Source of the DNA: Dolichospermum sp. LEGE 00240
GTDB taxonomy: Bacteria; Cyanobacteriota; Cyanobacteriia; Cyanobacteriales; Nostocaceae
Length of the DNA: 34,940 nucleotides
Direction: 5' to 3'
Assembly (NCBI RefSeq): GCF_015207875.1
Contig: NZ_JADEVZ010000054.1
Location: forward strand, 1-34,940
In this document: in pieces, positions 1 to 6,652 of the stretch
How positions within the stretch are numbered: position 1 is the stretch's first letter
How the letters are laid out: each line of letters opens with the position of its first letter
Made by a program: the position numbers and the translations under genes
Notes under the pieces: generated by a model
What the model saw: the letters and a program-made list of their open reading frames with translations, nothing else
Database searches by the model: none
What the model was told of the DNA's origin: nothing

Positions 1-125
1 TGTAATGTTCCAGATTGCATTGTGCTGTGGAAGGTTTGCTGATTTTTCTAATTGTCCGATACCTGATAAGTAGATGATACTTTTTATCAATACACTATTT
101 TACTACTTTGTCAATGCGTAAGTCC
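1..125. mobile_element. Right terminus of an IS or MITE running in from the left
   Basis: The stretch ends with TGTCAATGCGTAAGTCC at 109-125 followed by TA. That is the same 17 bases that end the 199-bp element found three times further along this window. The sequence to its left does not match the short element, so this is either a longer relative (possibly the autonomous transposon) or a diverged copy. No transposase reading frame is visible in the 108 bases available. Confidence 0.5.
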
Positions 126-148
126 TATACATATATCAACGCGATCTT

Positions 149-589
149 TTGGTTCACATCACGTTAAAAATAGAATCAGAAAGAATCGGAAATAAGAAAA
201 CCATGAAACTTTATATGGCGATCGCCGCAGGTAAGGTGACTAATGAGATCGTTCATGAAGTTGATATTTTCCCAACCCTAGCATCCCTTACAGGGGCAAA
301 AGTTCCTAGCGATCTGGCTGTGGATGGCATTAATATGGCGGACTTCTTTCTTGGTAAAAACCCTAAATCTAGGCGTGAAGGCTTTGTGGTCTTTGTTGCT
401 GACGATTTGCGAGCCGTGAAGTGGCATGATTGGAAACTCCATTATGCTTGGCAAGAAACAAAGACTAGTGCAGTTGCTAAACTTGTTGATCTAACTCGCG
501 ATCCACATGAGGCTAGACAGGTATTTGAACCTTACAACACATGGATTCAATATCCAATGGTGCAATTGGTGTCTGAATTACAAGTCTAG
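149..589 (+). pseudogene. C-terminal fragment of a sulfatase (arylsulfatase family)
   Basis: From about base 224 the translation reads like the C-terminal part of an arylsulfatase: the segment EIVHEVDIFPTLASLTGA, then DGINMADFFLGK, then a VKWHDWKLHYAW region. These are typical of the subdomain after the alkaline-phosphatase-like core. The whole N-terminal catalytic part is absent, including the C-x-P-S-R formylglycine site and the metal ligands. The first 25 or so residues of the open frame do not look like sulfatase. An IS-type terminus ends 24 bases upstream, so the gene was probably broken by element insertion or rearrangement. It should have no sulfatase activity even if translated. Confidence 0.7.
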
Positions 590-674
590 TGTGCAAAAAT
601 ATCCAAATGTACCAGTAGGTGCGCCCAATGAATACAAACCATCACGGATTAGTCGATAATTTCGGATTGCTGAG

Positions 675-715
675 GCGATCGCCTGAAAATCACAACTCAC
701 AGGAATAGCGATCGC
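675..715. repeat. HIP1-flanked 41-bp dispersed repeat, copy 1
   Basis: The pattern is GCGATCGCC, then TGAAAATCACAACTCACAGG, then AATAGCGATCGC: two HIP1 octamers enclosing a conserved AT-rich core. Related copies lie at 3080-3118, 5399-5435 and 5460-5500. It lies in the otherwise gene-free stretch 590-842. Confidence 0.7.
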
Positions 716-842
716 CGATAGCGTAGCCTTGTTCTTTGTCATAATGATATAAGAAGCCGAAAAATTCAAAAAAGTTTTGCTGCAAAAAATGTTTGTGTAA
801 ACCGTTAAATAGTACCAAAACTAACTAAAGAGTAATTTCCCC

Positions 843-1415
843 ATGATCGCAGTTAAAGAAAACTTTACCCCAGAAGAATACTTTGCTTGGGAAGAAAAGC
901 AACTAGAAAAACACGAACTGATTAACGGTCAAGTTTACGCCATGAGTGGCGGCAGCGTTAATCACGGTCGTCTTGCCATCAGACTTACTGCCATGTTTGA
1001 TAATCATTTAGAAAATAGCGGTTGCATAGCAGGCAATTCTGACATCAAGATTAATATTGTTGAAACCAGAAACTATACCTACCCCGATGCAAGCGTTACC
1101 TGCGACGATCGCGACAAAAACACCCCAAATTATTTCACCTATCCCTGCCTCATCGTTGAAGTTCTCTCTCCTAGCACTGAAAGCTATGATCGCAGTGGCA
1201 AATTTAGACTGTACCGCAAAAATCCAGTTTTACAGGATTATTTATTAGTGAGTTCCACCAGCATCGAAATGGATTTGTATCACAAAAACGAAGCAGGTGA
1301 TTGGTTAATTATTAACTATCAAGCAGGTGACACCGTAGAACTCAAAAGCATTAATTTAAACTTTCCCATTGAGCAAATCTATCGCAACCTCGATCTCACA
1401 CCAGAGACCGATTAA
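843..1415 (+). CDS. Uma2 (DUF820) family PD-(D/E)xK nuclease-like protein
   Basis: This 190-residue protein has the usual Uma2 length and layout. The conserved acidic and lysine positions of the restriction-endonuclease-like fold are all visible: E25 in HELINGQVY, D82 in YPDASVTC, E106 in LIVEVLSPST and K120 in SGKFRLYR. The fold predicts a metal-dependent DNase, but the biological role of Uma2 proteins in cyanobacteria is not established. They occur in many copies per genome, often next to toxin-antitoxin genes and repeats, as here. The ATG is the first in frame. It has no obvious operon partner; a CopG-like/PIN pair follows 156 bases later. Confidence 0.85.
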   Translation: MIAVKENFTPEEYFAWEEKQLEKHELINGQVYAMSGGSVNHGRLAIRLTAMFDNHLENSGCIAGNSDIKINIVETRNYTYPDASVTCDDRDKNTPNYFTYPCLIVEVLSPSTESYDRSGKFRLYRKNPVLQDYLLVSSTSIEMDLYHKNEAGDWLIINYQAGDTVELKSINLNFPIEQIYRNLDLTPETD

Positions 1416-1472
1416 AAACTATCGCTTCTAGCGATCGCCTACAGCAAACCTTTTGCAAGATAGACAATTGAG

Positions 1473-1501
1473 GCGATTCCTAGGTCGCGCTTCGCTATCG
1501 C
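1473..1501 (+). repeat. Small dispersed repeat, short form (GCGATTCCTAGGTCGCGC...)
   Basis: The 29-bp unit GCGATTCCTAGGTCGCGC plus TTCGCTATCGC starts and ends with degenerate HIP1 halves and can fold through GCGA...TCGC ends. Longer 53-bp forms are at 2274-2326 and 3033-3085. An inverted short form forms the end of a coding region at 10922-10950. Confidence 0.7.
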
Positions 1502-1571
1502 CCTATGAGGCAACTACTTGAGAACTATTTAACTTTGAATTTTTTGAGCTATAGTATTGTCATACAGAGTT

Positions 1572-1850
1572 ATGACAAGCAAAAATATGAGGGTTAATGC
1601 AAGGCTCGATAGCGATCGCGCTAGTAAGTTTAATTACATTCGCCAGCGGACAAATCAAGGTGTGTCTGACATTATGAAAGTGGCGATCGATCTTTATTAT
1701 GAAAAATTACATCAAGAATCCCCTGTAAAACCTTTGCAACTCCTTAGAGAATCAGGGCTGATTGGTTGTGCTGAAGGGGACTCTGATTTGTCGGTTAATT
1801 ACAAGCAATATCTCACTGAAAGTCTTAACGAAAAATATGGTCATCGTTGA
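1572..1850 (+). CDS. Ribbon-helix-helix type antitoxin (VapB-like)
   Basis: This is a small protein of about 92 residues starting MTSKNMRVNARLD. The N-terminal segment with basic beta-strand residues followed by KFNYIRQRTNQGVSDIMKVA looks like a CopG/Arc ribbon-helix-helix DNA-binding domain. The C-terminal half would be the toxin-neutralising tail. I chose the ATG at 1572 over the upstream in-frame TTG at 1557, because the family motif starts right after it. The gene overlaps the start of the PIN toxin gene by 14 bases, the classic type II toxin-antitoxin order (antitoxin first). Such antitoxins usually repress their own operon; no operator could be picked out. Confidence 0.72.
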   Translation: MTSKNMRVNARLDSDRASKFNYIRQRTNQGVSDIMKVAIDLYYEKLHQESPVKPLQLLRESGLIGCAEGDSDLSVNYKQYLTESLNEKYGHR

Positions 1851-2256
1851 TTCTGGCTTTTGGATAGCACTAATCAATCGCCGTGATGATTATCATGTTC
1901 TCGCTCAAGAAGTTCTAGATACGATTGATGAGCCTCTGGTGACAACATGGTGTGTGATTACGGAAGCTTGTCATATTCTCTTGAAACGTACAGGCACAAA
2001 TGCTCAACAGACGTTTATTCATAGCTTAGAAATTGGTGCTTTTGAGGTTTTTGATCTCAAGGTTCAAGATGGGAAAAGAATCAGTGAATTGATGAATCAA
2101 TATAGTTCTCTGCCAATGGATTTAGCGGACGCTTCATTGATTATTCTTGCCGAACATTTGGGGCATGGGCGGATTCTATCTGTTGATTTTCGGGACTTTA
2201 ATACTTACCGCTGGAAAAATCGTCATCCTTTTGAGAATTTGATGTCTATTAACTGA
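1837..2256 (+). CDS. PIN-domain ribonuclease toxin (VapC-like)
   Basis: This 139-residue protein carries the four acidic positions of a PIN domain: D5 in VIVDSGFW, E43 in VITEACHIL, D98 in MDLADASLI and D117 in SVDFRDF. PIN toxins are metal-dependent endoribonucleases that cut tRNA, rRNA or mRNA when released from their antitoxin. The ATG at 1837 lies inside the last codons of the antitoxin gene, implying translational coupling. A longer open frame upstream (from 1762) is antitoxin sequence read out of frame and is not used. The active site looks intact, so the toxin is probably functional. Confidence 0.83.
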   Translation: MVIVDSGFWIALINRRDDYHVLAQEVLDTIDEPLVTTWCVITEACHILLKRTGTNAQQTFIHSLEIGAFEVFDLKVQDGKRISELMNQYSSLPMDLADASLIILAEHLGHGRILSVDFRDFNTYRWKNRHPFENLMSIN

Positions 2257-2273
2257 AGTAATGCTATAAATTG

Positions 2274-2326
2274 GCGATTCCTAGGTCGCGCTAGTTCCCT
2301 CCGGGACGCAATGCGTTCGCTATCGC
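2274..2326 (+). repeat. Small dispersed repeat, 53-bp form
   Basis: The repeat begins GCGATTCCTAGGTCGCGCTA and ends GCGTTCGCTATCGC. It differs from the copy at 3033-3085 at one base I can see (TTCCCTCC versus TTCGCTCC). It sits between the convergent PIN toxin and Uma2 genes and could act as a transcribed hairpin. Confidence 0.75.
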
Positions 2327-2342
2327 TAACTAATCAATTCCC

Positions 2343-2918
2343 TTAGAACGCCAAAGTTCTAAACAATTCGCTGACTGCAACCTTGAAGTTTAAAATTATA
2401 TCTTCTCCATCTAAAATATCATCACCTCGCAATAGGAGATCGGGCTGAGGGCTATGGTAAACCAGCACATATCTTTCATCAGGATGGATTACCCACAGCA
2501 GTCTAGTTCCACTTTCAAAATATTCTTCAATCTTGTTGTGAATTTCGTCAAAAGTGTTGCCTGGAGAGATAATCTCAACAACTAGATCGGGCGCACCATC
2601 AAAAAAGCCTTTAGGTAATCGTTTTAGCCCAATCAATCGCTCTTTACTAACAAAAGAAATATCGGGCGACCGCTTATTATCTCCCTTCATTTTAAATGCT
2701 GTACTAGAGTCGCAAGTAACGCCAAGATTATGCTGCCTTACAAATATCTCGATTAGCCCACCGAGGAATATGCCAATATTCCCATGCTCCATGCCTGAAT
2801 TGCCCAAGTTTATCAACTCTCCATCTACAATTTCGTAACGATTGCCATCATCAGCTAAAGCCATAAAGTCTTCATCAGTCCAAACTTTATCCTTTATTCT
2901 TTCTAAGATAACTGTCAT
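2343..2918 (-). CDS. Uma2 (DUF820) family PD-(D/E)xK nuclease-like protein
   Basis: This 191-residue protein has the full Uma2 signature: E29 in RYEIVDGELI, D86 in RSPDISFV, E115 in LVVEIISPG and K129 in IHNKIEEY, followed by the LLWVIHPDERYVLVYH strand region. It is clearly a paralogue of, but not close to, the other Uma2 proteins in this window. It stands alone on the minus strand, converging on the PIN toxin gene, with a 53-bp repeat between the two stop codons. The function beyond a predicted nuclease fold is unknown. Confidence 0.85.
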   Translation of the reverse strand: MTVILERIKDKVWTDEDFMALADDGNRYEIVDGELINLGNSGMEHGNIGIFLGGLIEIFVRQHNLGVTCDSSTAFKMKGDNKRSPDISFVSKERLIGLKRLPKGFFDGAPDLVVEIISPGNTFDEIHNKIEEYFESGTRLLWVIHPDERYVLVYHSPQPDLLLRGDDILDGEDIILNFKVAVSELFRTLAF

Positions 2919-3032
2919 ATTTATTCAAGTCCTTGTAATTTTTAGACAAAGCGATTCGTTTACATGACTGGCTGAGTGATTTCTTTATTTAATACTAACC
3001 CAAATATAAATCCAATTTCATCCCCACAACAA

Positions 3033-3085
3033 GCGATTCCTAGGTCGCGCTAGTTCGCTCCGGGACGCAATGCGTTCGCTATCGC
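3033..3085 (+). repeat. Small dispersed repeat, 53-bp form
   Basis: Near-identical to 2274-2326. Its right end runs into the start of the HIP1-flanked repeat at 3080, so two repeat families are fused end to end here. Confidence 0.75.
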
Positions 3086-3118
3086 CTAAAAATCACGACT
3101 TACAGGAATAGCGATCGC
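3080..3118. repeat. HIP1-flanked dispersed repeat, copy 2
   Basis: The unit reads TATCGCCTAAAAATCACGAC, then TTACAGGAATAGCGATCGC, matching the copies at 675, 5399 and 5460. Its left HIP1 site is degenerate because it is shared with the preceding 53-bp repeat. Confidence 0.65.
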
Positions 3119-3200
3119 AGTAACTCGACGAATTAGCCAAAAATAGAGTTATAATTCTCCTACAAGATCGGTGATCGAACTTGAGTCGGTACGCAGTAAG

Positions 3201-3268
3201 CCACAATGAGGTTATCATTTCCCCTAATTGGGTTGCGTTCCTTAACCCAACCTACAAGATCGGCGATC
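3201..3268 (-). repeat. Dispersed repeat, intergenic copy (related to 5271-5334)
   Basis: Read on the minus strand this is GATCGCCGATCTTGTAGGTT, then GGGTTAAGGAACGCAACCCA and so on to CATTGTGG. It aligns over its whole length with 5271-5334, which forms the 3' end of the aspartoacylase gene. This copy lies in non-coding DNA, which shows that the shared sequence is a repeat and not an ancient protein segment. Confidence 0.7.
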
Positions 3269-3361
3269 TCACTCGCTTGGTGGCGAAATCGTCCCAGCTT
3301 AAAGAAAGCGACTTCTTGATTTGCAGTATGAATGCTTAAAGATCAATTTTTAGAGAAAAAT

Positions 3362-4297
3362 TCAAATGCCTCTTGAATTAACGATTTCTGTCATAATAGC
3401 AAGAAAATTCTTTAGAACTGGAGATTTGTCACGTCTGCGCCATAACATCACCACATTTAATTGTTTAGATAGCTCTTTTATCTCTTGAAAAACGACACCG
3501 TCTCTTTGAATATATCGAGTGTTTTCTGGTAATAAACTGATACCAGCTTCACCTGCTACTAAACTTATAATTGTTGATGCAAAAGTAGCCGTTTGTACAC
3601 ATTTAGGTGTAAATCCTGATTGTTGACAAAGAATATTAATTTGCTCTGTAAGTCCAAGAGTCGTCGAAGAAGCGGGTAGAATAAAATCTTCTTCAGCAAT
3701 ATCTGTTAACTGAATTTCAACTACATTAGCAAGACGATGCTTTTTCGGCAAGACGAGCAACAAGGACTCTTTTAGAACAATGTTAGAACTCAAATCTTTA
3801 TTCCACAGAAAATTTGAAGGAGCATAGGTAAAGCCAATATCAACCTGATAGTCTAGCAACCCCTGAGTTTGAGGATGGGCCATTTCTTCTAAAACTATTT
3901 GTAGTTTTGGATATCTTTGTTTAGAAATCTGTAAAATTTCAGGTAAAAAATTATGAGTAATCACACCAATTACTCCTAATTTCAGTTTTCCCCTTTCACC
4001 TTGAGTAACTTGCTGGATTCCATAAATTCCCTCATTAATAGATTTAATTGCAAGACGGACTGCCTCTAAAAATATTTCGCCTCTTTCTGTTAGTTGTACG
4101 TTTCTTGGCGTTACTTCAAATAAAGGTATATCATCACAACCAATTTTCTGACCCAACTCTTTTTCAATCGCTCTAACCTGTCTGCTTAATTGAGGTTGAT
4201 CAATTGAAGAACCTTGACGACTAATTCGATCAGCCGCTTTTGTAAAATTAAGCTCTTCGGATAAAATTATCAGATTTTCAAGATGTTCGATTTTCAT
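3362..4297 (-). CDS. LysR-family transcriptional regulator
   Basis: This 311-residue protein has an N-terminal winged helix-turn-helix (about 1-75; LNFTKAADRIS, then QPQLSRQVRAIEKELG, then VQLTERGEIFLEA) and a substrate-binding-like effector domain (about 100-305). It is oddly built. Compared with a standard LysR HTH there are extra residues between helix 2 and the recognition helix (RQGSSID) and again before the wing (KIGCDDIP). It is divergent from the aspartoacylase gene, the standard arrangement for a LysR regulator controlling its neighbour. The shared 63-96 base spacer contains a strong inverted repeat. The effector cannot be deduced. Confidence 0.85.
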   Translation of the reverse strand: MKIEHLENLIILSEELNFTKAADRISRQGSSIDQPQLSRQVRAIEKELGQKIGCDDIPLFEVTPRNVQLTERGEIFLEAVRLAIKSINEGIYGIQQVTQGERGKLKLGVIGVITHNFLPEILQISKQRYPKLQIVLEEMAHPQTQGLLDYQVDIGFTYAPSNFLWNKDLSSNIVLKESLLLVLPKKHRLANVVEIQLTDIAEEDFILPASSTTLGLTEQINILCQQSGFTPKCVQTATFASTIISLVAGEAGISLLPENTRYIQRDGVVFQEIKELSKQLNVVMLWRRRDKSPVLKNFLAIMTEIVNSRGI

Positions 4298-4348
4298 AGT
4301 ATTTTTTCACATCCCACCATGTTATTTTTGCTGTTGTGATTAACAATA

Positions 4349-4390
4349 GCTTACCTTACATTGATGTTAGTTAACGTTCTAAAGGTAAGC
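4349..4390. promoter_or_regulatory. Inverted repeat between lysR and aspartoacylase gene, covering the RBS
   Basis: GCTTACCTT at 4349-4357 and AAGGTAAGC at 4382-4390 are perfect 9-base inverted arms separated by 24 bases. The right arm contains the AAGG that serves as ribosome binding site for the ATG at 4394. It may be a LysR-type operator, or an mRNA hairpin that hides the ribosome binding site. This is inference from position and symmetry only. Confidence 0.4.
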
Positions 4391-4393
4391 GCA

Positions 4394-5344
4394 ATGACTC
4401 AAACTCCTGAAAAAATCAAACAACCAGCCATATTCGGTGGTATTCATGGAAATGAACTAACGGGTCTTTATCTGATTAAAAAATTTCTGAAACAGCCACA
4501 TTTACTCGAACGCAATACTTTTACGGCTTCCCCCATTCTCGGTAATCTCAAGGCGATAGAAGCCTGCACTCGATTCATTGACAAAGATTTAAATCGGTGC
4601 TTTGACATTGAGAGCTTAGAGACTGTTTCTGATGAAACTATTATCTATGAAAAGCAACGGGCAAAAGAAATAAAGGAGATAATCACATCAAATAACGTTG
4701 ATTGTATTTTCGATCTTCACTCGACGACGGCGGACGTAGGTTTATCTATTATTTTAGTCAACGACCATCCCTTTAACCTCAGTTTAGCGTCTTATCTAAG
4801 CCAAATTAACCCTGAAGTCCGTATTTGTAGCTTCTTTGAAAAGGATCAGCCTACTTCGTTCTTAAATTCTCTTTCTCCCTTGGGTTTTGCGATCGAGGTG
4901 GGGCCAATTGCCCAAGGTGTTTTGGATTTTTCATTGTTTCAAAAGACTGAAAATCTAATTAATGAAATTTTGAATTATCTTGATCGCTGGAATTCAGGAA
5001 TAACGACGAGTCAATCAGAGTTTGTAACCGTTTATCAAAAGCTGATGACAGTCAATTTTCCTCTTAATTCTTTTAATGAATTGAATGCCTTTATCCACCC
5101 CGAAATTCAGAATTTTGTGGCAATTAACCCAGGAGGTCCTCTATTTATTAGCTTTGATGGAGAGGTAATTAATTACACGGAAACGCAAGAATTGTATCCT
5201 TATTTGGTAAATGAAGCGGCGTACTATGCTTATAACTTAGCCTTCCACTTAATGAAAAAAACCGAAGTGCGATCACCGATCCTGTTGGTTGGGTTAAGGA
5301 ACACAATGATGGGAAACGATAACCTGCATTGTGGGTTAATGTGA
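4394..5344 (+). CDS. Aspartoacylase-like M14/AstE-AspA family zinc deacylase
   Basis: This protein of about 316 residues belongs to the succinylglutamate desuccinylase/aspartoacylase family, which hydrolyses N-acylated aspartate or similar amino acids. Visible motifs are GGIHGNELTG (zinc-binding H and E), DKDLNRCF, DLHSTTADVG (third zinc-binding His) and FAIEVGPIAQGV (catalytic Glu region). I chose the ATG at 4394 because the family sequence begins just after it and AAGG stands upstream; open frame extends to 4361. About the last 25 residues, after HLMKKTE, come from a dispersed repeat (5271-5334) and do not look like the family's normal end. The catalytic core is complete, so activity is plausible. 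It is probably regulated by the divergent LysR gene. Confidence 0.85.
   Translation: MTQTPEKIKQPAIFGGIHGNELTGLYLIKKFLKQPHLLERNTFTASPILGNLKAIEACTRFIDKDLNRCFDIESLETVSDETIIYEKQRAKEIKEIITSNNVDCIFDLHSTTADVGLSIILVNDHPFNLSLASYLSQINPEVRICSFFEKDQPTSFLNSLSPLGFAIEVGPIAQGVLDFSLFQKTENLINEILNYLDRWNSGITTSQSEFVTVYQKLMTVNFPLNSFNELNAFIHPEIQNFVAINPGGPLFISFDGEVINYTETQELYPYLVNEAAYYAYNLAFHLMKKTEVRSPILLVGLRNTMMGNDNLHCGLM
5271..5334 (+). repeat. Dispersed repeat forming the 3' end of the aspartoacylase gene
   Basis: This aligns base by base, with a gap of about four bases, to the reverse complement of 3201-3268. It supplies the last 20 or so codons before the TGA at 5342-5344, replacing whatever C-terminus the ancestral gene had. 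Confidence 0.65.
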
Positions 5345-5398
5345 TCACTTTCTCTGATGAAGTGCGATCGCCACTTTCCCTTTCACTTCACCAAAAGT

Positions 5399-5435
5399 GA
5401 TCGCCTAAAAATCCCGACTCACAGCAATAGCGATC
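5399..5435. repeat. HIP1-flanked dispersed repeat, copy 3 (degenerate)
   Basis: GATCGCCTAAAAATCCCGAC is followed by TCACAGCAATAGCGATC. It is the same family as 675-715 but with both HIP1 ends decayed. Confidence 0.6.
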
Positions 5436-5459
5436 TCTTTTATGAAGATAGATGTTGAT

Positions 5460-5500
5460 GCGATCGCCTAAAAATTATGACTCACAGGAATAGCGATCGC
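5460..5500. repeat. HIP1-flanked dispersed repeat, copy 4
   Basis: GCGATCGCCTAAAAATTATG is followed by ACTCACAGGAATAGCGATCGC. Both HIP1 ends are intact. It lies only 24 bases after copy 3 in the spacer between the convergent aspartoacylase and PIN toxin genes. Confidence 0.7.
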
Positions 5501-5510
5501 AACTGTCAGT

Positions 5511-5553
5511 AATTATTATGCGTTACGCTACGCTAACACATCCTGCTGTTGCT
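5511..5553. repeat. Dispersed repeat with GCTAACACATCCT core, copy 1
   Basis: AATTATTATGCG, then TTACGCTACGCTAACACATC, then CTGCTGTTGCT. A shorter relative at 7147-7184 lacks the inner TACGC duplication. Both copies lie next to PIN toxin genes. Confidence 0.6.
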
Positions 5554-5601
5554 GATTTACATATTCTATCCGTCTAAAAGTTAAAATTTTAAAGGTACTT
5601 T

Positions 5602-6018
5602 TCAGTAAACATCATCCCTAACAAAATCCGACGGACTTAAAATTGGTAATATTCCCCGATAAGGATGAAGAATCAACAAATCTTGATCACCTGTAATTAA
5701 GACATTTGCCGAACCATTAATTGCTACATCTAAATATTTGTTATCCTTTGGATCTCGACAATCATTAATTAACTCAAGAATCGAGACTAACTCGGCGGCT
5801 GTCCTAAATTCCGCTAAAAATTTTTGACGACGTGCTACAGAAATATAACGATCAAACTTAGAACGAAATCTCACACTTTCACACTCGGCAAAAGTTTCAA
5901 CTGAAATCAATAAAATGCCAGTTTCAAGAGCTTTTTGGTAAGCTAGATTAGCAGTAGAACCAGGAGATAAAACAGCACTAACTAAAACATTAGTATCTAA
6001 AACATAGCGATTAAGCAT
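5602..6018 (-). CDS. PIN-domain toxin (COG1569-type)
   Basis: This is a protein of about 138 residues starting MLNRYVLDTNVLVSAVLS. PIN acidic residues are D8 (LDTN), E41/E45 in the VETFAECE helix, D97 in KYLDVAINGSA and D111 in LITGDQDLL. The ITGDQDLL and SPSDF pieces fit the 'putative toxin-antitoxin system toxin component' PIN branch. The gene follows the Phd/YefM-type antitoxin gene on the minus strand and starts inside its last codons (ATG at 6018; a GTG at 6021 is possible). It should act as an RNase held inactive by the antitoxin. Confidence 0.83.
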   Translation of the reverse strand: MLNRYVLDTNVLVSAVLSPGSTANLAYQKALETGILLISVETFAECESVRFRSKFDRYISVARRQKFLAEFRTAAELVSILELINDCRDPKDNKYLDVAINGSANVLITGDQDLLILHPYRGILPILSPSDFVRDDVY

Positions 6019-6262
6019 CACTGTTAAGTATCTCGTTTAACAGTTCTAAGGTTAGTCCATTTGCCTGAGCTTCCGCCCCTAAATCCGCCGATATATTTTT
6101 TAAACGCAGATTTTTAATCTTTACCAAATCCTCATAATCATTCATCGAAATAATAGCCACATAATTGCGATCATGTTCCTTAACAAGAATGGGTTCTTGT
6201 TGGGCGCTATCCATAATGTAAGCAAAATCTTCCTTTACTTCTGAAACTGAAACTTGTCTCAT
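6011..6262 (-). CDS. Phd/YefM-family antitoxin
   Basis: This 83-residue protein begins MRQVSVSEVKEDFAYIMDSA and continues EPILVKEHDRNYVAIISMND, the standard Phd/YefM fold (a dimeric DNA-binding N-terminal half) followed by a helical toxin-binding tail. It is the first gene of a two-gene operon with the PIN toxin, overlapping it by 8 bases. These antitoxins normally bind palindromes in their own promoter; I could not identify one with confidence. Confidence 0.85.
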   Translation of the reverse strand: MRQVSVSEVKEDFAYIMDSAQQEPILVKEHDRNYVAIISMNDYEDLVKIKNLRLKNISADLGAEAQANGLTLELLNEILNSDA

Positions 6263-6310
6263 TACATTTTGTTTGAGAAATAACTCTGGTTATTGTAACA
6301 TACCCTGTAG

Positions 6311-6344
6311 GGCGATCTCGAAGCGCTGCTGCAAGCAGTTCGCC
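6311..6344. repeat. Free-standing hairpin repeat also found inside the 199-bp MITE
   Basis: GGCGATCTCGAAGCGCTGCT followed by GCAAGCAGTTCGCC is nearly the same as the middle of the 199-bp element (for example 16411-16443). The arms GCGAA...TTCGC enclose a GCTGCTGCAAGC loop. It shows this hairpin exists independently of the element that carries it elsewhere. Confidence 0.65.
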
Positions 6345-6415
6345 TTTTATTATGGAGAAGTTGATGTTATATTTGTCGTAATTATAAGGTCGTGTATTTT
6401 GTAGGAATAACTAGT

Positions 6416-6652
6416 ATGTCTGCCTTATCTAAACAAATTTTACAAACGGTAGAGGTATTGCCAACGGAAGATCAATATCAGGTATTAACCTTTGTAGAAT
6501 CTCTTTGGAAAAAACGTCAGGAAGCAATCACTACGTCTCTAGAAACAAATTCCCTCTCGTTTTTTGAGGTAGCTCAAGCTTCGATTGGGGCAGGGGAGGG
6601 ACCAGGCGATCTTTCAACAAATCCTGATTATATGCAGGGCTATGGCCAGTGA
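6416..6652 (+). CDS. Putative antitoxin of a PIN toxin pair
   Basis: This small acidic protein of 78 residues begins MSALSKQILQTVEVLPTEDQ and contains VLTFVESLWKKRQE, a pattern of short DUF2281-like/VapB-type cyanobacterial antitoxins. The identity comes mainly from position: its TGA stop shares its A with the ATG of the following PIN toxin. I chose the ATG at 6416 over an upstream start at 6392, because family members begin close to the SKQILQ-type helix. A DNA-binding fold is not obvious from sequence alone. Confidence 0.68.
   Translation: MSALSKQILQTVEVLPTEDQYQVLTFVESLWKKRQEAITTSLETNSLSFFEVAQASIGAGEGPGDLSTNPDYMQGYGQ

Larger units (their letters stand above)
2919..3361. other. Gene-free spacer made largely of dispersed repeats
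   Basis: No reading frame here looks coding. The stretch holds a 53-bp repeat (3033-3085), a HIP1-flanked repeat directly abutting it (3080-3118), a repeat related to the end of the aspartoacylase gene (3201-3268), and a direct repeat of about 20 bases around CCTACAAGATCGG (near 3160 and 3250). It appears to be a landing zone for short repeats. Confidence 0.6.
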
